Below are positions 1 to 10,100 of a stretch of 64,000 nt of DNA, piece after piece (position 1 is the stretch's first letter; every line of letters begins with the position of its first letter). The notes beneath the pieces are model-generated. The model ran no database searches. It was given only the letters and a program-made list of their open reading frames with translations, and was not told the origin of the DNA. Source of the DNA: Choristoneura fumiferana (Eukaryota; Arthropoda; Insecta; Lepidoptera; Tortricidae); NCBI RefSeq assembly GCF_025370935.1, contig NC_133481.1, positions 8,913,708 to 8,977,707 of the forward strand. The letters run 5' to 3'. A program made the translations under genes and the position numbers.

Positions 1-70
1 CGGACAGACATACAGATATCGGAGCATCAGTAATAGGGTCCCGTTGGCACCCTTTAGGTACGGAACCCTA
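1..70 (+). repeat. 3' end fragment of GGGTTCCGT-family dispersed repeat
   Basis: A GACAGACATACAGA stretch is followed by a GGGTCCCGT...ACGGAACCCTAA hairpin. This is a diverged version of the end seen in better copies near 16.8, 30.5, 37.0 and 53.7 kb. Only the last ~70 bp is inside the window. Confidence 0.55.
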
Positions 71-239
71 ATTAAACCAACTCAAGAAAACAAACGGACT
101 CCGCGCCGAGGGCTACGTACAAATTTGTATCTATGAAGATCACGTGTTAGCAGACCCCCTGTTCTAACCAATTGTACGCAATGTGGGGTCATGTTACATT
201 TTAGATGGTTACATTTTGAGCAACTTAATGAAGTTACTA

Positions 240-558
240 GCCGTGGTGGCCTAGTGGTTTGACCTATCGCCTCTCAAGCAGAGGGGCGTGGGTTCAAACC
301 CCGGCTCGCACCTCTGAGTTTTCCGAAATTCATGTGCGGAATTACATTTTGAAATTTACCACGAGCTTTGCGGTGAAGGAAAAAACATCGTGAGGAAACC
401 TGCACAAACCTGCGAAGCAATTCAATGGTGCGTGTGAAGTTCCCAATCCGCACTGGGCCCGCGTGGGAACTACGGCCCAAGCCCTCTTGTTCTGAGAGGA
501 GGCCTGTGCCCAGCAGTGGGACGTATATAGGCTGGATGATGATGATGATGATGATGAA
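240..558 (+). mobile_element. tRNA-derived SINE (lepidopteran type)
   Basis: The head is tRNA-like: an A-box-like stretch (gtggcctagtggtttgacc) is followed about 35 bp later by a B box (gggttcaaacccc), giving an internal Pol III promoter. A ~230-bp body ends in 'cagtgggacgtatataggctg' and a (GAT)n tail. This layout is typical of lepidopteran SINEs mobilised by a LINE partner. I see no clear target-site duplication. It is not a functional tRNA, because the acceptor arm does not close. Confidence 0.8.
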
Positions 559-880
559 TGAAATGAAATGAAATCATTTATTTCGGACATAAGGTATCCA
601 TATTATTATTAATCGGTAATATATATAAATTGATAAGTTAACATAAATAATCACCAAGAACCACCTACGCTGGCATTCCATGAAAATGTCACGCATTGAA
701 GGATGCCTTTCAATAAAAGCTGTAATCAATCACTATCAGGTTCAGACGGTTCGCAAAAAAATCTTTACAAATTCAACCGAAAGAAACGTAGGTTGACAGA
801 TCTTTGTGATGCCACCAGCTATTTGGCGACGGGCGTGCTTGTAAGAAAGAAACCTGTGGTTGTTACGAGGTTATAACTAG
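559..880 (-). repeat. LINE 3' terminal fragment, minus orientation
   Basis: Read on the minus strand the segment ends '...ggataccttatgtccgaaataaatgatttcatttcattt', a TTTCA-repeat tail of the kind found at lepidopteran LINE 3' ends. The tail abuts the SINE tail at 558, so one inserted next to the other. No reading frame survives. The inner limit (about 880) is approximate. Confidence 0.45.
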
Positions 881-929
881 TTTTTGAGATCTTCAAAGGA
901 AAGAACTAAGTACCTATTAATGACTTGTA

Positions 930-1245
930 TTTACCCGCGGCCCGCGGGTTTGCACGCGTAACCCATTAGATCCGGCTGCAGGATTTTATTAAATTCCCAA
1001 GAGAATTTCCAAAAATTAACGTGGATTTCAATTACATTGCACATAAAATATCCAAGGCTTGAAATTTTGGGTTTTTTATTACGATCCCGTGAGAGTATCG
1101 CAATGAAAAGTATCCTATGTGTTATTTCAGAAGTCCAGCTCTCTACATACCCAATTTCATCCAAATCCTTCCCGCCGTTTGAGCGTGAAGGAGTAACAAG
1201 ACACACATACCTACTCACAAACTTTCGCGTATCAGTAGGATTAAT
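930..1245 (-). repeat. Decayed Helitron-like non-autonomous repeat
   Basis: In minus orientation it carries 'acgcgaaagtttgtgagtag', 'gttactccttcacgctcaaa' and, at the other end, a 'cccgcgggccgcgggtaaa' GC patch. These correspond to the 5' and 3' motifs of the compact copy at 4976-5170. Diverged, with no ORF. About 1250-1680 has nothing I recognise. Confidence 0.4.
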
Positions 1246-1689
1246 ATGCGTTTCTTCAATGTTTCTTCAATGCATCGTTGTTATTTATTTATCGAAAATG
1301 GGATAACTACTCATACGTAATCAAGCATAAAATGCAGAAACATTTTCAGAGATAGATAAAGGTAGTAGCTCGGGATGATGTCGGAAATTTCACGAAACTA
1401 TGTTCCAAGTTTGTTCGTGCGATGAAGTTCGCTCGTATGGCTACCGTGATGAATTAATGAGTGATGGGCTGACAAGACGAGAATATAACATTCAGCCGTT
1501 ATAAATATATTATGTTATGTATATACCTACCATTAAATAGAAATATTTTATGATAATGTAGAAAATAACAAATGTTATAGTACATACCTACAGCTCACGG
1601 AGATAGTAGAGACGAAAGCTTTATGATCATAGAAGATAGGTACAATATACTTTTCACTTCCCTGTGCACTGTCAAAAGATATTATTTGT

Positions 1690-2490
1690 AGTCGTAAGGG
1701 TACAATTCCGAAAGTCGGAATCACGAACTTCAAAATATCGATTTTTATAATTCCGAATGTTTTAAAACTCCTAATATGACTATTCCGATTCTTCATAACT
1801 CCGATTTTTATAAATCCGAAAATTAAAAATACCTAATTTTTAAAATTACGATTTTCAAAATTCCGAACTTTAATAAACCGAACAATAAGAAGTCAATAAT
1901 ATCCGAAATATCAAAAATACGAATTCCGATTACTAAAATACCGATTTTCAAAATTCCGAATACCATTAGTACATCGATCAATAATAAATCCCGACTTAAG
2001 CTATGTAGTTTAGATTGGCCTAAAACAGTATTTACTGTTATTGATTTTCAGCAATGTGACACAAGGTCGGCGGAGCTCCTATTCCGCGCAGTTATGGCGC
2101 TTCGCGCCTTGTCGCAATTCTAACCTAACCTTACCTAAGTATGCAGGTCAATTTATCTAAATTGATTGATATTAATTCGAGATTCAAAATCAAGATTTCG
2201 ATTATTAAAACCACGAAGTTTATTTTGCCGAATGTCATATTTCCGAATTAGCGATATTATGTCATTTCGGAAAATTGATAACCGGAATACTTTATTTCGG
2301 GCCCATAACATTTCGTGCATTTTCATTCTTCGGAATTTTAATAATCGGATATTAAAAAAAACGATATTTTGAAAGTCGGAAAAATAAATTTCGTGTTTTT
2401 AAGTAATCGGAATTATATGTCTTAGGAATTGTGAAAATCGGAGTTTTGAAAATCGGAATTAGCAAATTGGGAATAAACTATTTCGGAGTA
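1690..2490. repeat. Foldback-like block of degenerate TTCCGA/TCGGAA units
   Basis: From 1690 to 1975 there are many short units of the form ATTCCGA-N(5-12)-AAAAT. From 2190 to 2490 the same motif appears mainly in the opposite sense (TCGGAA, ATCGGAATT). A non-repetitive centre (1976-2160) includes a GC-rich segment, 'cgcgcagttatggcgcttcgcgcc', and a CCTAA-like run. The arrangement suggests a foldback element with iterated arms. No transposase is seen. Confidence 0.5.
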
Positions 2491-4105
2491 TTTGGGTGTT
2501 CCCGTCGTCGTAATTCATTTGCTTGTGATTGTAGTAGGGTTCAGCTTTTGAAAGCAACTGTGACGGGCAATGTTACCACATTGTAACATTGCTCATGAAA
2601 TATATCTTAGGTTATGGTTCAATGACGTAAATTGATTTACAAGAAGGACTAACCTAAGTTAAATAGGTACTACCAGGTTCGAGCCCAATTACCCATGAGG
2701 GAGCAAAGTGGGATCATTACCGACGTCTATTTTACGATAACTCCTGTAAAATAAGCGAGTGTGTTCGTCGTTGTATGCAGTACAGACGAGCAACACAACA
2801 AACCCACCGTCAGACGAAAAGTGAGCGGATAAGAAGTTGTAACAGGTACCTCGTAAAAAGCTTTGAGATACGAGTCATAAAGATTTCGCTAAGCACGTAG
2901 CTTCGACGCATGCTCCCTGAGGCGATTCTATTTGTGAAAAGGGTTACAACGCGCCTCCGACCTATCACCATGAGTTCGCGTGAGGCAATCTATCGACTAG
3001 GCATTTACCTATTACTTATAAGAAAAACTGCTTAGCTGTTATATTCGCTTTTACCATTTAGCTGTCAAACTATCACGATTCTTGAGTGGTAGGGATGTTT
3101 TTATCGGCAAAGGGTGGGCCTTTTTCGAGTCGCTACAAAAGGTTGCTCAGTCTAATGGTGAATGAGTTCTGATTCTGATGCAGCAAGTAGGATTTATTTT
3201 AGAAGAAAATGGGCTATGCAAGTTGTGAATTCGAAATCTGAAAAAAATGGATTGATAGATACTTAGGTTAGGTACTTATAGATATTTCTAACATGTCAGA
3301 ATACCAATGCAGGTAAAAGAGAAAAAAAAAACAAGAATTCGAATAAAATCTACAGAAAAATAATGAAAGCATAGGTACCTAAGTTAGAATTACATACCGC
3401 CATTAACCTATGTAGTATTGCTTTGCAAAGTGAAACTCAACCCATTAAGGTGGGTGGGAATTGTCGTTGAAGGAAATTGAACGGAAACAGAAAACATTGG
3501 AATTGTTCGAGAGAAAGATTTAACGTCGAGCAATGGAAAGAATTGTTTTGAGTTTTCATTATTATAGGGCTCGTGAGATTTTGCTTTAAAAACTTCATTT
3601 GCAATTCAATTGAATTTCTCTTAAAACCAAAACCATGTTTCCAATGACCGGTTTTATTGCGCCATTTTGTTACAAGGTCGGAAGAAGAAATAACAAGATC
3701 TGCATTAGCGAGCTCAATCAATGAAGCTCTTAATAAAACAGCGGTATCTACCTTCCTTTCTAATTTAAATACAGCCAAGTTGAAATCACTATTTAGTATT
3801 TTTATTAGCAGCGATGCATAAACTGGGCAAATCGACGTTTAATGTATGTTTTTCATGTTAACTCTGTCCTGAATTGATGGAGTAGGCGCAGGTGTGGCCC
3901 GGACATAAAGGCGGTTGACGTTCCGCCGGACGACCTCATTAAGTCCGATACTTGAGGTTTGAATCACGAAACAAGGAAGTCATTATCTGGTAACATGGAA
4001 ATTACCACCTCTGGGTTTACTAGGAACATATTTACATGTTAACATGCTCCTGTATTTACATTATTATTGTGTAAGTACAGTCATGTATAAATGTTACACT
4101 AACAC
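2491..4105. other. No recognisable gene
   Basis: I see no supported gene, tRNA or clear repeat boundary. The longest open frame (minus strand, 3437-3778, 113 codons) has no recognisable domain, low-complexity composition and no flanking splice pattern, so it is not called. Confidence 0.5.
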
Positions 4106-4106
4106 C

Positions 4107-4450
4107 TTGCCGATCGATAGTCCACTATCGATAGCTTTTCGATAGACTATCGATAGTTAGAGCAAAAACGATAGCTATCAATAGTATCGATACTATCGAA
4201 AGTATTGCTTTTCAATATTACTAGTACTATCAATATGTTTCGTAATTTTCTGTTAAATAGATATATGTGTCTGCCTATTGCTCACCTTGTAATATTTTGT
4301 TCTGTGTATCTGTTTTCTGTATCGCTTACTATGTCTGGTGTACAATAAAGAGTCTTTGTATTGTATTGTATTGTAATAGACCTAATATCGATAGTATCGA
4401 TACTACCGCTCTTATGGACTTTTTCCGATTAAAACTATCGATTTTTCAGC
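4107..4450. repeat. Cluster of TATCGATA palindromes interrupted by a LINE tail
   Basis: At least five ctATCGATag-type palindromes occur in 4107-4205 and 4385-4450, with partial ATCGAT and TATCGA copies between them. The block is split by the LINE tail at 4231-4377. TATCGATA is the core of the Drosophila DRE (DREF binding site), but clustered palindromes like this can also be a simple repeat. Confidence 0.5.
4231..4377 (+). repeat. LINE 3' tail with (GTATT)n end
   Basis: The sequence 'ctgtatcgcttactatgtctggtgtacaataaagagtc' followed by TTTGTATTGTATTGTATTG has a polyadenylation-like AATAAA and a pentamer tail. That is the usual 3' end of a lepidopteran non-LTR retrotransposon. It lies inside the ATCGAT cluster. 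Confidence 0.6.
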
Positions 4451-4595
4451 AACTCTTACTTATATACAGGGTGTAGGTAGCACACTCATTCATTCTATTT
4501 CGAAGAAAGTTTTTTTATAATTTAACTTGTTCATGATTGATTACCTATATCTACTTGCAGCGCTCCCTCAATAAAAATAAATTATATTGTAGGTA

Positions 4596-4754
4596 AAGTC
4601 AAGAAAACTGAATCACGTGCGTACCAGGGTGAAACCTTTTCATAACCAATTTCGCTATTACTTTGGCAGATGTACCTATGAGATGTCAACATGACAATAT
4701 GATGTTAGTGGTGCAAAGGTTCTACCCTGGTACGTGATTCAGTTTCCTTGACTG
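4596..4754. mobile_element. Foldback MITE with TA target duplication
   Basis: Terminal inverted repeats of about 45 bp (left arm contains CTGAATCACGTGCGTACCAG, right arm CTGGTACGTGATTCAG) enclose a short AT-rich loop. TA dinucleotides flank both ends (4594-4595 and 4755-4756), as expected for Tc1/mariner-type non-autonomous elements. At 159 bp it cannot encode a transposase. Confidence 0.75.
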
Positions 4755-4975
4755 TAGGTTCTTACCTATAGTGGCATACCTGCTAATTAGACTAATTGCA
4801 CGCATCATCACCAAGAGCGAATAATTTTCCTTCTCACCCTTTTCTCACCAGAAATAAAATGGAAACAGAGTCGTTTTGAGTTTGACTTTTTTCCTGCATC
4901 TTGTTTCCTTTCTTGTTAGATTACATTCTATCTTAGTCTCACAGTGCTCTGGTGTAACGGTTATGCTGTGATATA

Positions 4976-5170
4976 TCCATACTAATATTATAAATGCGAA
5001 AGTGTGTGTGTTTGTCCGTCTTTCACGTCCAAACAGAGCGTCTGATCGACGTGATTTTTGGCATAGAGATAGTTTATGGGCCAGAGAGTGACATAGGCTA
5101 CTTTTTATCCCGAAAAAATGAGAGTTCCCGAGGGAGGTTCCACGCGGGCGAAGCCGCGGGCAAAAGCTAG
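4976..5170 (+). mobile_element. Short non-autonomous Helitron-like element
   Basis: It begins TCCATACTAATATTATAAAT and ends GCCGCGGGCAAAAGCTAG, and sits between an A and a T. That matches Helitron insertion rules (5' TC, 3' CTRR, A|T target, no TSD). The GCGGGCGAAGCCGC segment just before the end can form the 3' subterminal hairpin. Related fragments lie at 930-1245, 16540-16640, 19245-19436, 32650-32745 and 58975-59450. Confidence 0.7.
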
Positions 5171-5454
5171 TATTGAAATAAATAATAATTAAATTTGAAA
5201 TGAAATGGGGCTGAAGCTACCTATTTAAGTACCTACCTACAATTGAAGTTCCGCTTCCTCATATTTAAATCACTGTCACTTTTGTCATATCAATCACCGG
5301 TGCATTGTTCACCTTCCTAACTTATTATTATTAACGCCTGGGTGTTCAGTTGACAATATGATAAAGAGCTCAAATGTCAAACGCAATCCATAGGGGTTGG
5401 TGTTTTGAATCATACCTTATGGAATAGAGATATGCCATTTAATTTATTTATATT

Positions 5455-5589
5455 CCGTTATCTTACTAATATTATAAACGCTAACGCTAAATAACGCGAA
5501 AGTTAGTATGGATGGATGTTTGGTACTCTTTCACGCAAAAACTACTGAACGGATTTGCATGAAATTTGGTACACAGGTAATATATACCC
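5455..5589 (+). repeat. 5' fragment of a Helitron-like repeat
   Basis: 'cttactaatattataaacgc...cgcgaaagttagtatggatggatgtttg...ctactgaacggatttgcatgaaatttggta' is a 5' portion of a repeat related to 4976-5170. It is cut off where the LINE fragment at 5590 begins. Confidence 0.5.
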
Positions 5590-6677
5590 TAGATTATACA
5601 AAATACAAAATTCTTTATTTCATAAAATACACGTACATTTACAATTTAGGGGATGAAGCCTCCCGGTAAGCAAACAATTCTGTATAGGGAAACTCCGCTC
5701 TTCCATAGATTATAACAGGTAGGTATAGCAGTTTTTACGAAATGAAATTAACAAACTAGCTAGGTGTGTGTGTGTGTGTGTGTGTGTGCGTGCGTGCGTG
5801 CGTGTGTGCGTGCGTGTGTGAGTGCGTGCGTGTGCGTGTGTGTGTGTGAGTGAGTGTGTGCAAGTGTGCATATGTGTGTGTATAGGAGTGATAAATAGGT
5901 ATTTAATTAAGGCTTACAACCATCATTTTAACAAAACTTCCATCTCTTCATAGGTTTATTGTTTTAAGCCAGTTTATAAGTAGCTTTTTACATTCATAAT
6001 ATAATTTTAGATAGATTTCTATTTCTTTATTGATTTTGTTATAAACATGCACTGATTTACTGATGAACTGTGACCTGGTAAATTTATTTCTGGTTTTTAA
6101 GCATTTAGCCACGTTACCTATTTTTCTTTTGTTCTTATAATTAGGGTTATAAGGTAAAGTCTTGTGTATTTTTAGGGTACTTTGTGGGATATATAATTTC
6201 CTAACCGAGAGGACGTTACTGATTTGGTACAAACGTTGGGTCGGAAATCCGATTTTTTTAAAGTACATGACCTTTAATAGTGCCCGTTGTGCACGTTCAA
6301 GGTCAATAAATCGACTTTTAGCTGCACCGCCCCAGACAAATATGCAGTAACGTTAAGACAGATTGTACCAAGGACGTGTATATTTCGTTTAATATATTAC
6401 GTGTCTTTGATTGGTTGGTGCCAGTTCTTGGTACAATGTGCCTCAACGACTTAAATATCCAGAACAGTTTTCTGACCCTGTTAATGACCTGGTCTAGGTG
6501 AGAATACCTACCAATTAAGGTGTTCATCTATTGTTACCCCTAGGTATTTAGTTTCAGAAACTTTTTCGACTTTAGGACAAGAACAGTCAAGAGTATTACG
6601 GTCTGAGAGTTGACATGAATGAATTTTGATTTGCATATTGCATTCGGGTTGAGTGCTATCAGTAATACTGAAACATA
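5590..6677 (-). mobile_element. LINE 3' fragment (C-terminal reverse transcriptase region), duplication copy 1
   Basis: On the minus strand, broken frames read the end of an APE-type LINE ORF2: 'KYLGVTIDEHLNW' near 6510-6545, 'INRVRKLFWIFKSLRH' near 6440-6490, and a C-terminal block with 'IGFPTQRLYQISNVLSVRKL' at 5948-6268, followed by a 3' UTR ending near 5590. The same C-terminal block, diverged, closes the LINE at 41467-44397, so the two are sister families. Stops and frameshifts are frequent, so it is dead. A near-identical copy lies at 51447-53326. Confidence 0.75.
5765..5882. repeat. (TG)n microsatellite, interrupted
   Basis: TG repeats are broken by GTGCGTGC and GAGTGAG units inside the LINE 3' UTR. 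The homologous tract in copy 2 (51650-51760) is much purer and longer, showing rapid drift between the copies. Confidence 0.9.
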
Positions 6678-6681
6678 TATA

Positions 6682-6944
6682 TGTCGAAGGGCGGATCGGG
6701 TCCGCTTGATCGCCGTCGTCACTCTCGCCGTTCGCCATATTAATTTTGATATGATTAGCCCAACAAATAAGAACACTCAAAGTTCAACTCACCACACTTT
6801 ATTAAAAATCTAAAAAGATTAAATCACAATACTCTAGGATGATTTGGATAATTAAAGATGAAAGATTAATCACAACGGAACGCAGTGAGGTTGGCTGCGT
6901 TGACGGTTCCTGTCCTTCCCCTTTCGCTCTCAAAACAAGAATGC
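6682..6944 (-). repeat. Outer element 3' LTR, first part
   Basis: On the element's own strand this is the 3' end of the LTR. It is interrupted after AATGC by the inner element and resumes at 11178. It holds the same GAG start codon (MANGESDDG) as the right LTR, but here it reads out into flanking DNA. Confidence 0.9.
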
Positions 6945-7113
6945 TGTATCATAAATGTTAGATGCTTGATTCGGAACGTAAAAAGGTGACGTCAGAGAGA
7001 GGGAGCGAGGACTGTGTGTGTGGGTCTGTGATCGAGCAGAACTGTAATTGTACAAAACTGAAATGAATAAAGAGTTTTCATAAAAACCAACATATAAATG
7101 TTTAATTGATACA
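6945..7113 (+). repeat. 5' LTR of inner gypsy element
   Basis: It begins TGTATCATAAATG and ends TTGATACA, giving short inverted ends (TGTATC/GATACA). An AATAAA polyadenylation signal lies in 'atgaataaagag', about 45 bp before the end. No clear TATA box is seen, so the promoter may be initiator-driven (inference). Confidence 0.95.
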
Positions 7114-7126
7114 TGGCGCAGTCGAG
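7114..7126 (+). promoter_or_regulatory. Primer-binding site, tRNA-Ser type
   Basis: TGGCGCAGTCGAG follows the 5' LTR directly. It is complementary to the 3' end (...CGACTGCGCCA) of insect serine tRNA as used by Drosophila 17.6/297-like elements. Its position fits minus-strand priming. Confidence 0.8.
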
Positions 7127-7143
7127 AAACGAACAAATTTAAG

Positions 7144-10100
7144 ATGACTACATTTAATTTGCCAGACAAATTGTGTATAACAGGTGGGAACTTGTCAGAA
7201 AATTGGAGCCAATTTGAACAGGCGTTGTCGATTTATTTGATTGCCTCAGGATTAGATAAAGCAGATGATGAACGGCGAATTGCTATTTTGTTAAATATCA
7301 TTGGTGAAGATGGAGTTAAAGTGTACAATAGCTTCAGATTAGAAAAGAAAGATTTAAAGTACGAGCAGGTTATAAAACGCTTTCAAGAATATTGCAACCC
7401 TAAAAAGAACATCCTGTACACGAGGTTCATGTTTTATCAGCGGCAACAAGGTGCAGATGAACCGTTCGATTGTTTTTTAACGGACTTCAGAAAGCTTGTG
7501 AAAGAATGCGAGTTCAAGAGTGAAGACGAAGCCATAAGAGACAGATTAGTGTTAGGAACATCGGATATGGACACTCAAAAGAAATTAATAGTGGAAGGAA
7601 ATTCTGAACTAGATGCTGTAATTTCGAAGTTTAGATTGGCGGAAATCGGTCGTAAACATGCTGAAGAGGTCCAGGGGACAAGTTCTAAACCTATTGAAGT
7701 AGGCAAAGTGCTGAAAGGTAAATCACCAAGGTTGATTAGATGTGGGTGGTGTGGACAGCAACATGAACAAAACTTACAGTTATGTCTTGCTCGAGGAAAG
7801 GAATGCACCAAATGTAAAAAGATGAACCATTTTGCTTCAGTGTGTCGCAGTAAATTTGTTAAAACAATATGCCAGAATGAAGAACATAATACAAATAGTG
7901 ATGAGGAGTTCTACTGTGGTAGTATTAATAAGGTATGTTCTGTAGAATGGACGCAAATGTTATTGCTAGAAAATACTAAGAATTGCCGATTTAAATTAGA
8001 TACAGGTTCTGATGTCAACTTAATTCCATTTAGTATATTTCAAGCTTTGAAACAAAGTAGGAAGTTGAAGTTAGAGGATAGTAAAGTGAGACTACAGGCT
8101 TATAATAATACACACATTAAAGTTTTTGGTAGTGTACTGTTGGAAGTCAGATTAAAAGATAAATCTTATTATATTGAATTCATTGTTACCGACTCACAGT
8201 TTCAACCAACCCTTGGCAAAGATGCTTGTCTTATTCTTAACTTGATTGAGAGAAAGTTCATTAACAAGGTTGATGTACTAAATGAAATTGTTCCAGATGA
8301 TATTGATAAACAAAGAATTATAAGTGAATATCAAGATGTGTTCAATGGGACTGGTAGATTTCCGAATAACTGTCAGATATTGTTGAAAGAAGGCTCTGTT
8401 CCTGTCTCAAAACCTCCTCATCGAGTGCCACTTATGTTGAAAGAAAAGCTTAAGGTAGAGTTAGATCTTTTATGTGACAAAGGTATTATTTCTAAAGCTG
8501 ACGATGCTACTGAATGGATAAATAGAATTGTTGTTGTTGAAAAGGATGAAAACTCTATTCGTGTGTGTCTAGATCCCCGTGACTTAAATAAATGTATATT
8601 AAAAAAGTATTATGAAATACCTACTATTAATGACCTGAAAGCAAAGATTTGTAATGCAAAATTTTTTTCAGTTCTCGACTTAAAAGAATCCTTTTGGCAA
8701 ATAGGTCTGACTGAAAGTAGCAAAAAGTTATGTACATTCTCTTCTGTGTTTGGATTATATCACTTCAATGTTTTACCCTTTGGGCTAGATATATCAGCAG
8801 AAATTTTCCAAGAAAATTGTGTCAACTGTTTTAAAGATATTGAAAACATATTCATTTACATTGATGATTTTTTGATTTATGGAAATACAAAACAGGAACA
8901 TGATATAGCTTTGAAAAGAGTCCTATCCAGAGCCAGAGAGTTAAATGTAAAGTTTAATTTAAAGAAATTTCAATACCTTCCTGAAACAGTTAAATATTTT
9001 GGTCATGATATAGTTAATGGATGCTTAATGCCAGATAAAAATAAAATAAAAGCTATAATGGAGTATGACTCACCTAATTATAAACAAAGTCTTCAGCGTT
9101 TTATTGGAATGATAAATTATTTGCGGGACTTTATACCAAATTTATCCGAGTTGATAGCTCCATTGAGAGAGCTTTTAAAGAAAAATGTAATTTTTGAGTG
9201 GGGTTTAAGTCAAGAAAATTGTGTTAATAAGATAAAAGAAGTTTTAACTAGTCCTCCAGTATTAAGAAATTTTGATCCTAAGCAAACATTAACTATTCAA
9301 ACTGACAGCTCGAAAAATGCTATTGGTTGTGTATTGTTGCAAAACAAACAACCTGTGGCGTTCGCATCAAAAAGTTTGAGTAAATCTGAGTGTGAATATG
9401 GGCAAATAGACAAGGAATTCTTAGCTATATTATTTGCATGTAGAAAATTCCATTATTATATATATGGTAGACACACTGTTGTACAGACAGATCATCAGCC
9501 TTTAGTGGCTTTAATGAAGAAGGAAATTTACTGTATTGGTTCTCAAAGGCTACGAAAGATAAGAATAAAGCTTAACATTTATGACATTGATGTACAATAT
9601 GTAAAGGGTTCTTTGATGTTAATAGCAGATGCAATAAGTAGAGCATCTTCTAAAGCTGATTGTGAGACTTTTGAAAAAACATTAGATCAAGTAGTTCATA
9701 CAGTTAATATTAGCGATCATTTTCTTTCTGAGATTAGGCAAGCAACTATTGACGATGCGACTTTAAAAGAAATATTGAAGTTTTGTAACAGTGGATGGCC
9801 AACAAATATTGACAAAGTTGAAGATCATGTAAAACCTTATTGGAAATTGAAAAATGATATTATGAGTGAAAATAATTTAATATATTTAAATCACAGGATT
9901 ATTGTTCCTTTAAGTTTGCGAAAAAAGGTCCTAATAAAAGTACATTCGTCTCATTTTGGGGTGACTAAAACATATGGCAGGGCAAAATCATTATTTTATT
10001 GGCCAAATTTGAAAACTGATATTATATCATTAATTAGTAAATGTCGCCTATGTGAGAAGTATAGTGTAAAGAAAGCCAAAGAACACATGATAATTGATGA

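Noticed and set aside
240..315. Possible tRNA gene
   Set aside because: A and B boxes are present but the acceptor stem does not pair and the sequence continues as a SINE body.
3437..3778. 113-codon minus-strand frame
   Set aside because: No domain, poor composition and no splice or repeat context; likely chance.
6508..6780. 90-codon minus-strand frame joining the outer LTR Gag start to LINE sequence
   Set aside because: A chance fusion across the LTR/host junction, not a gene.
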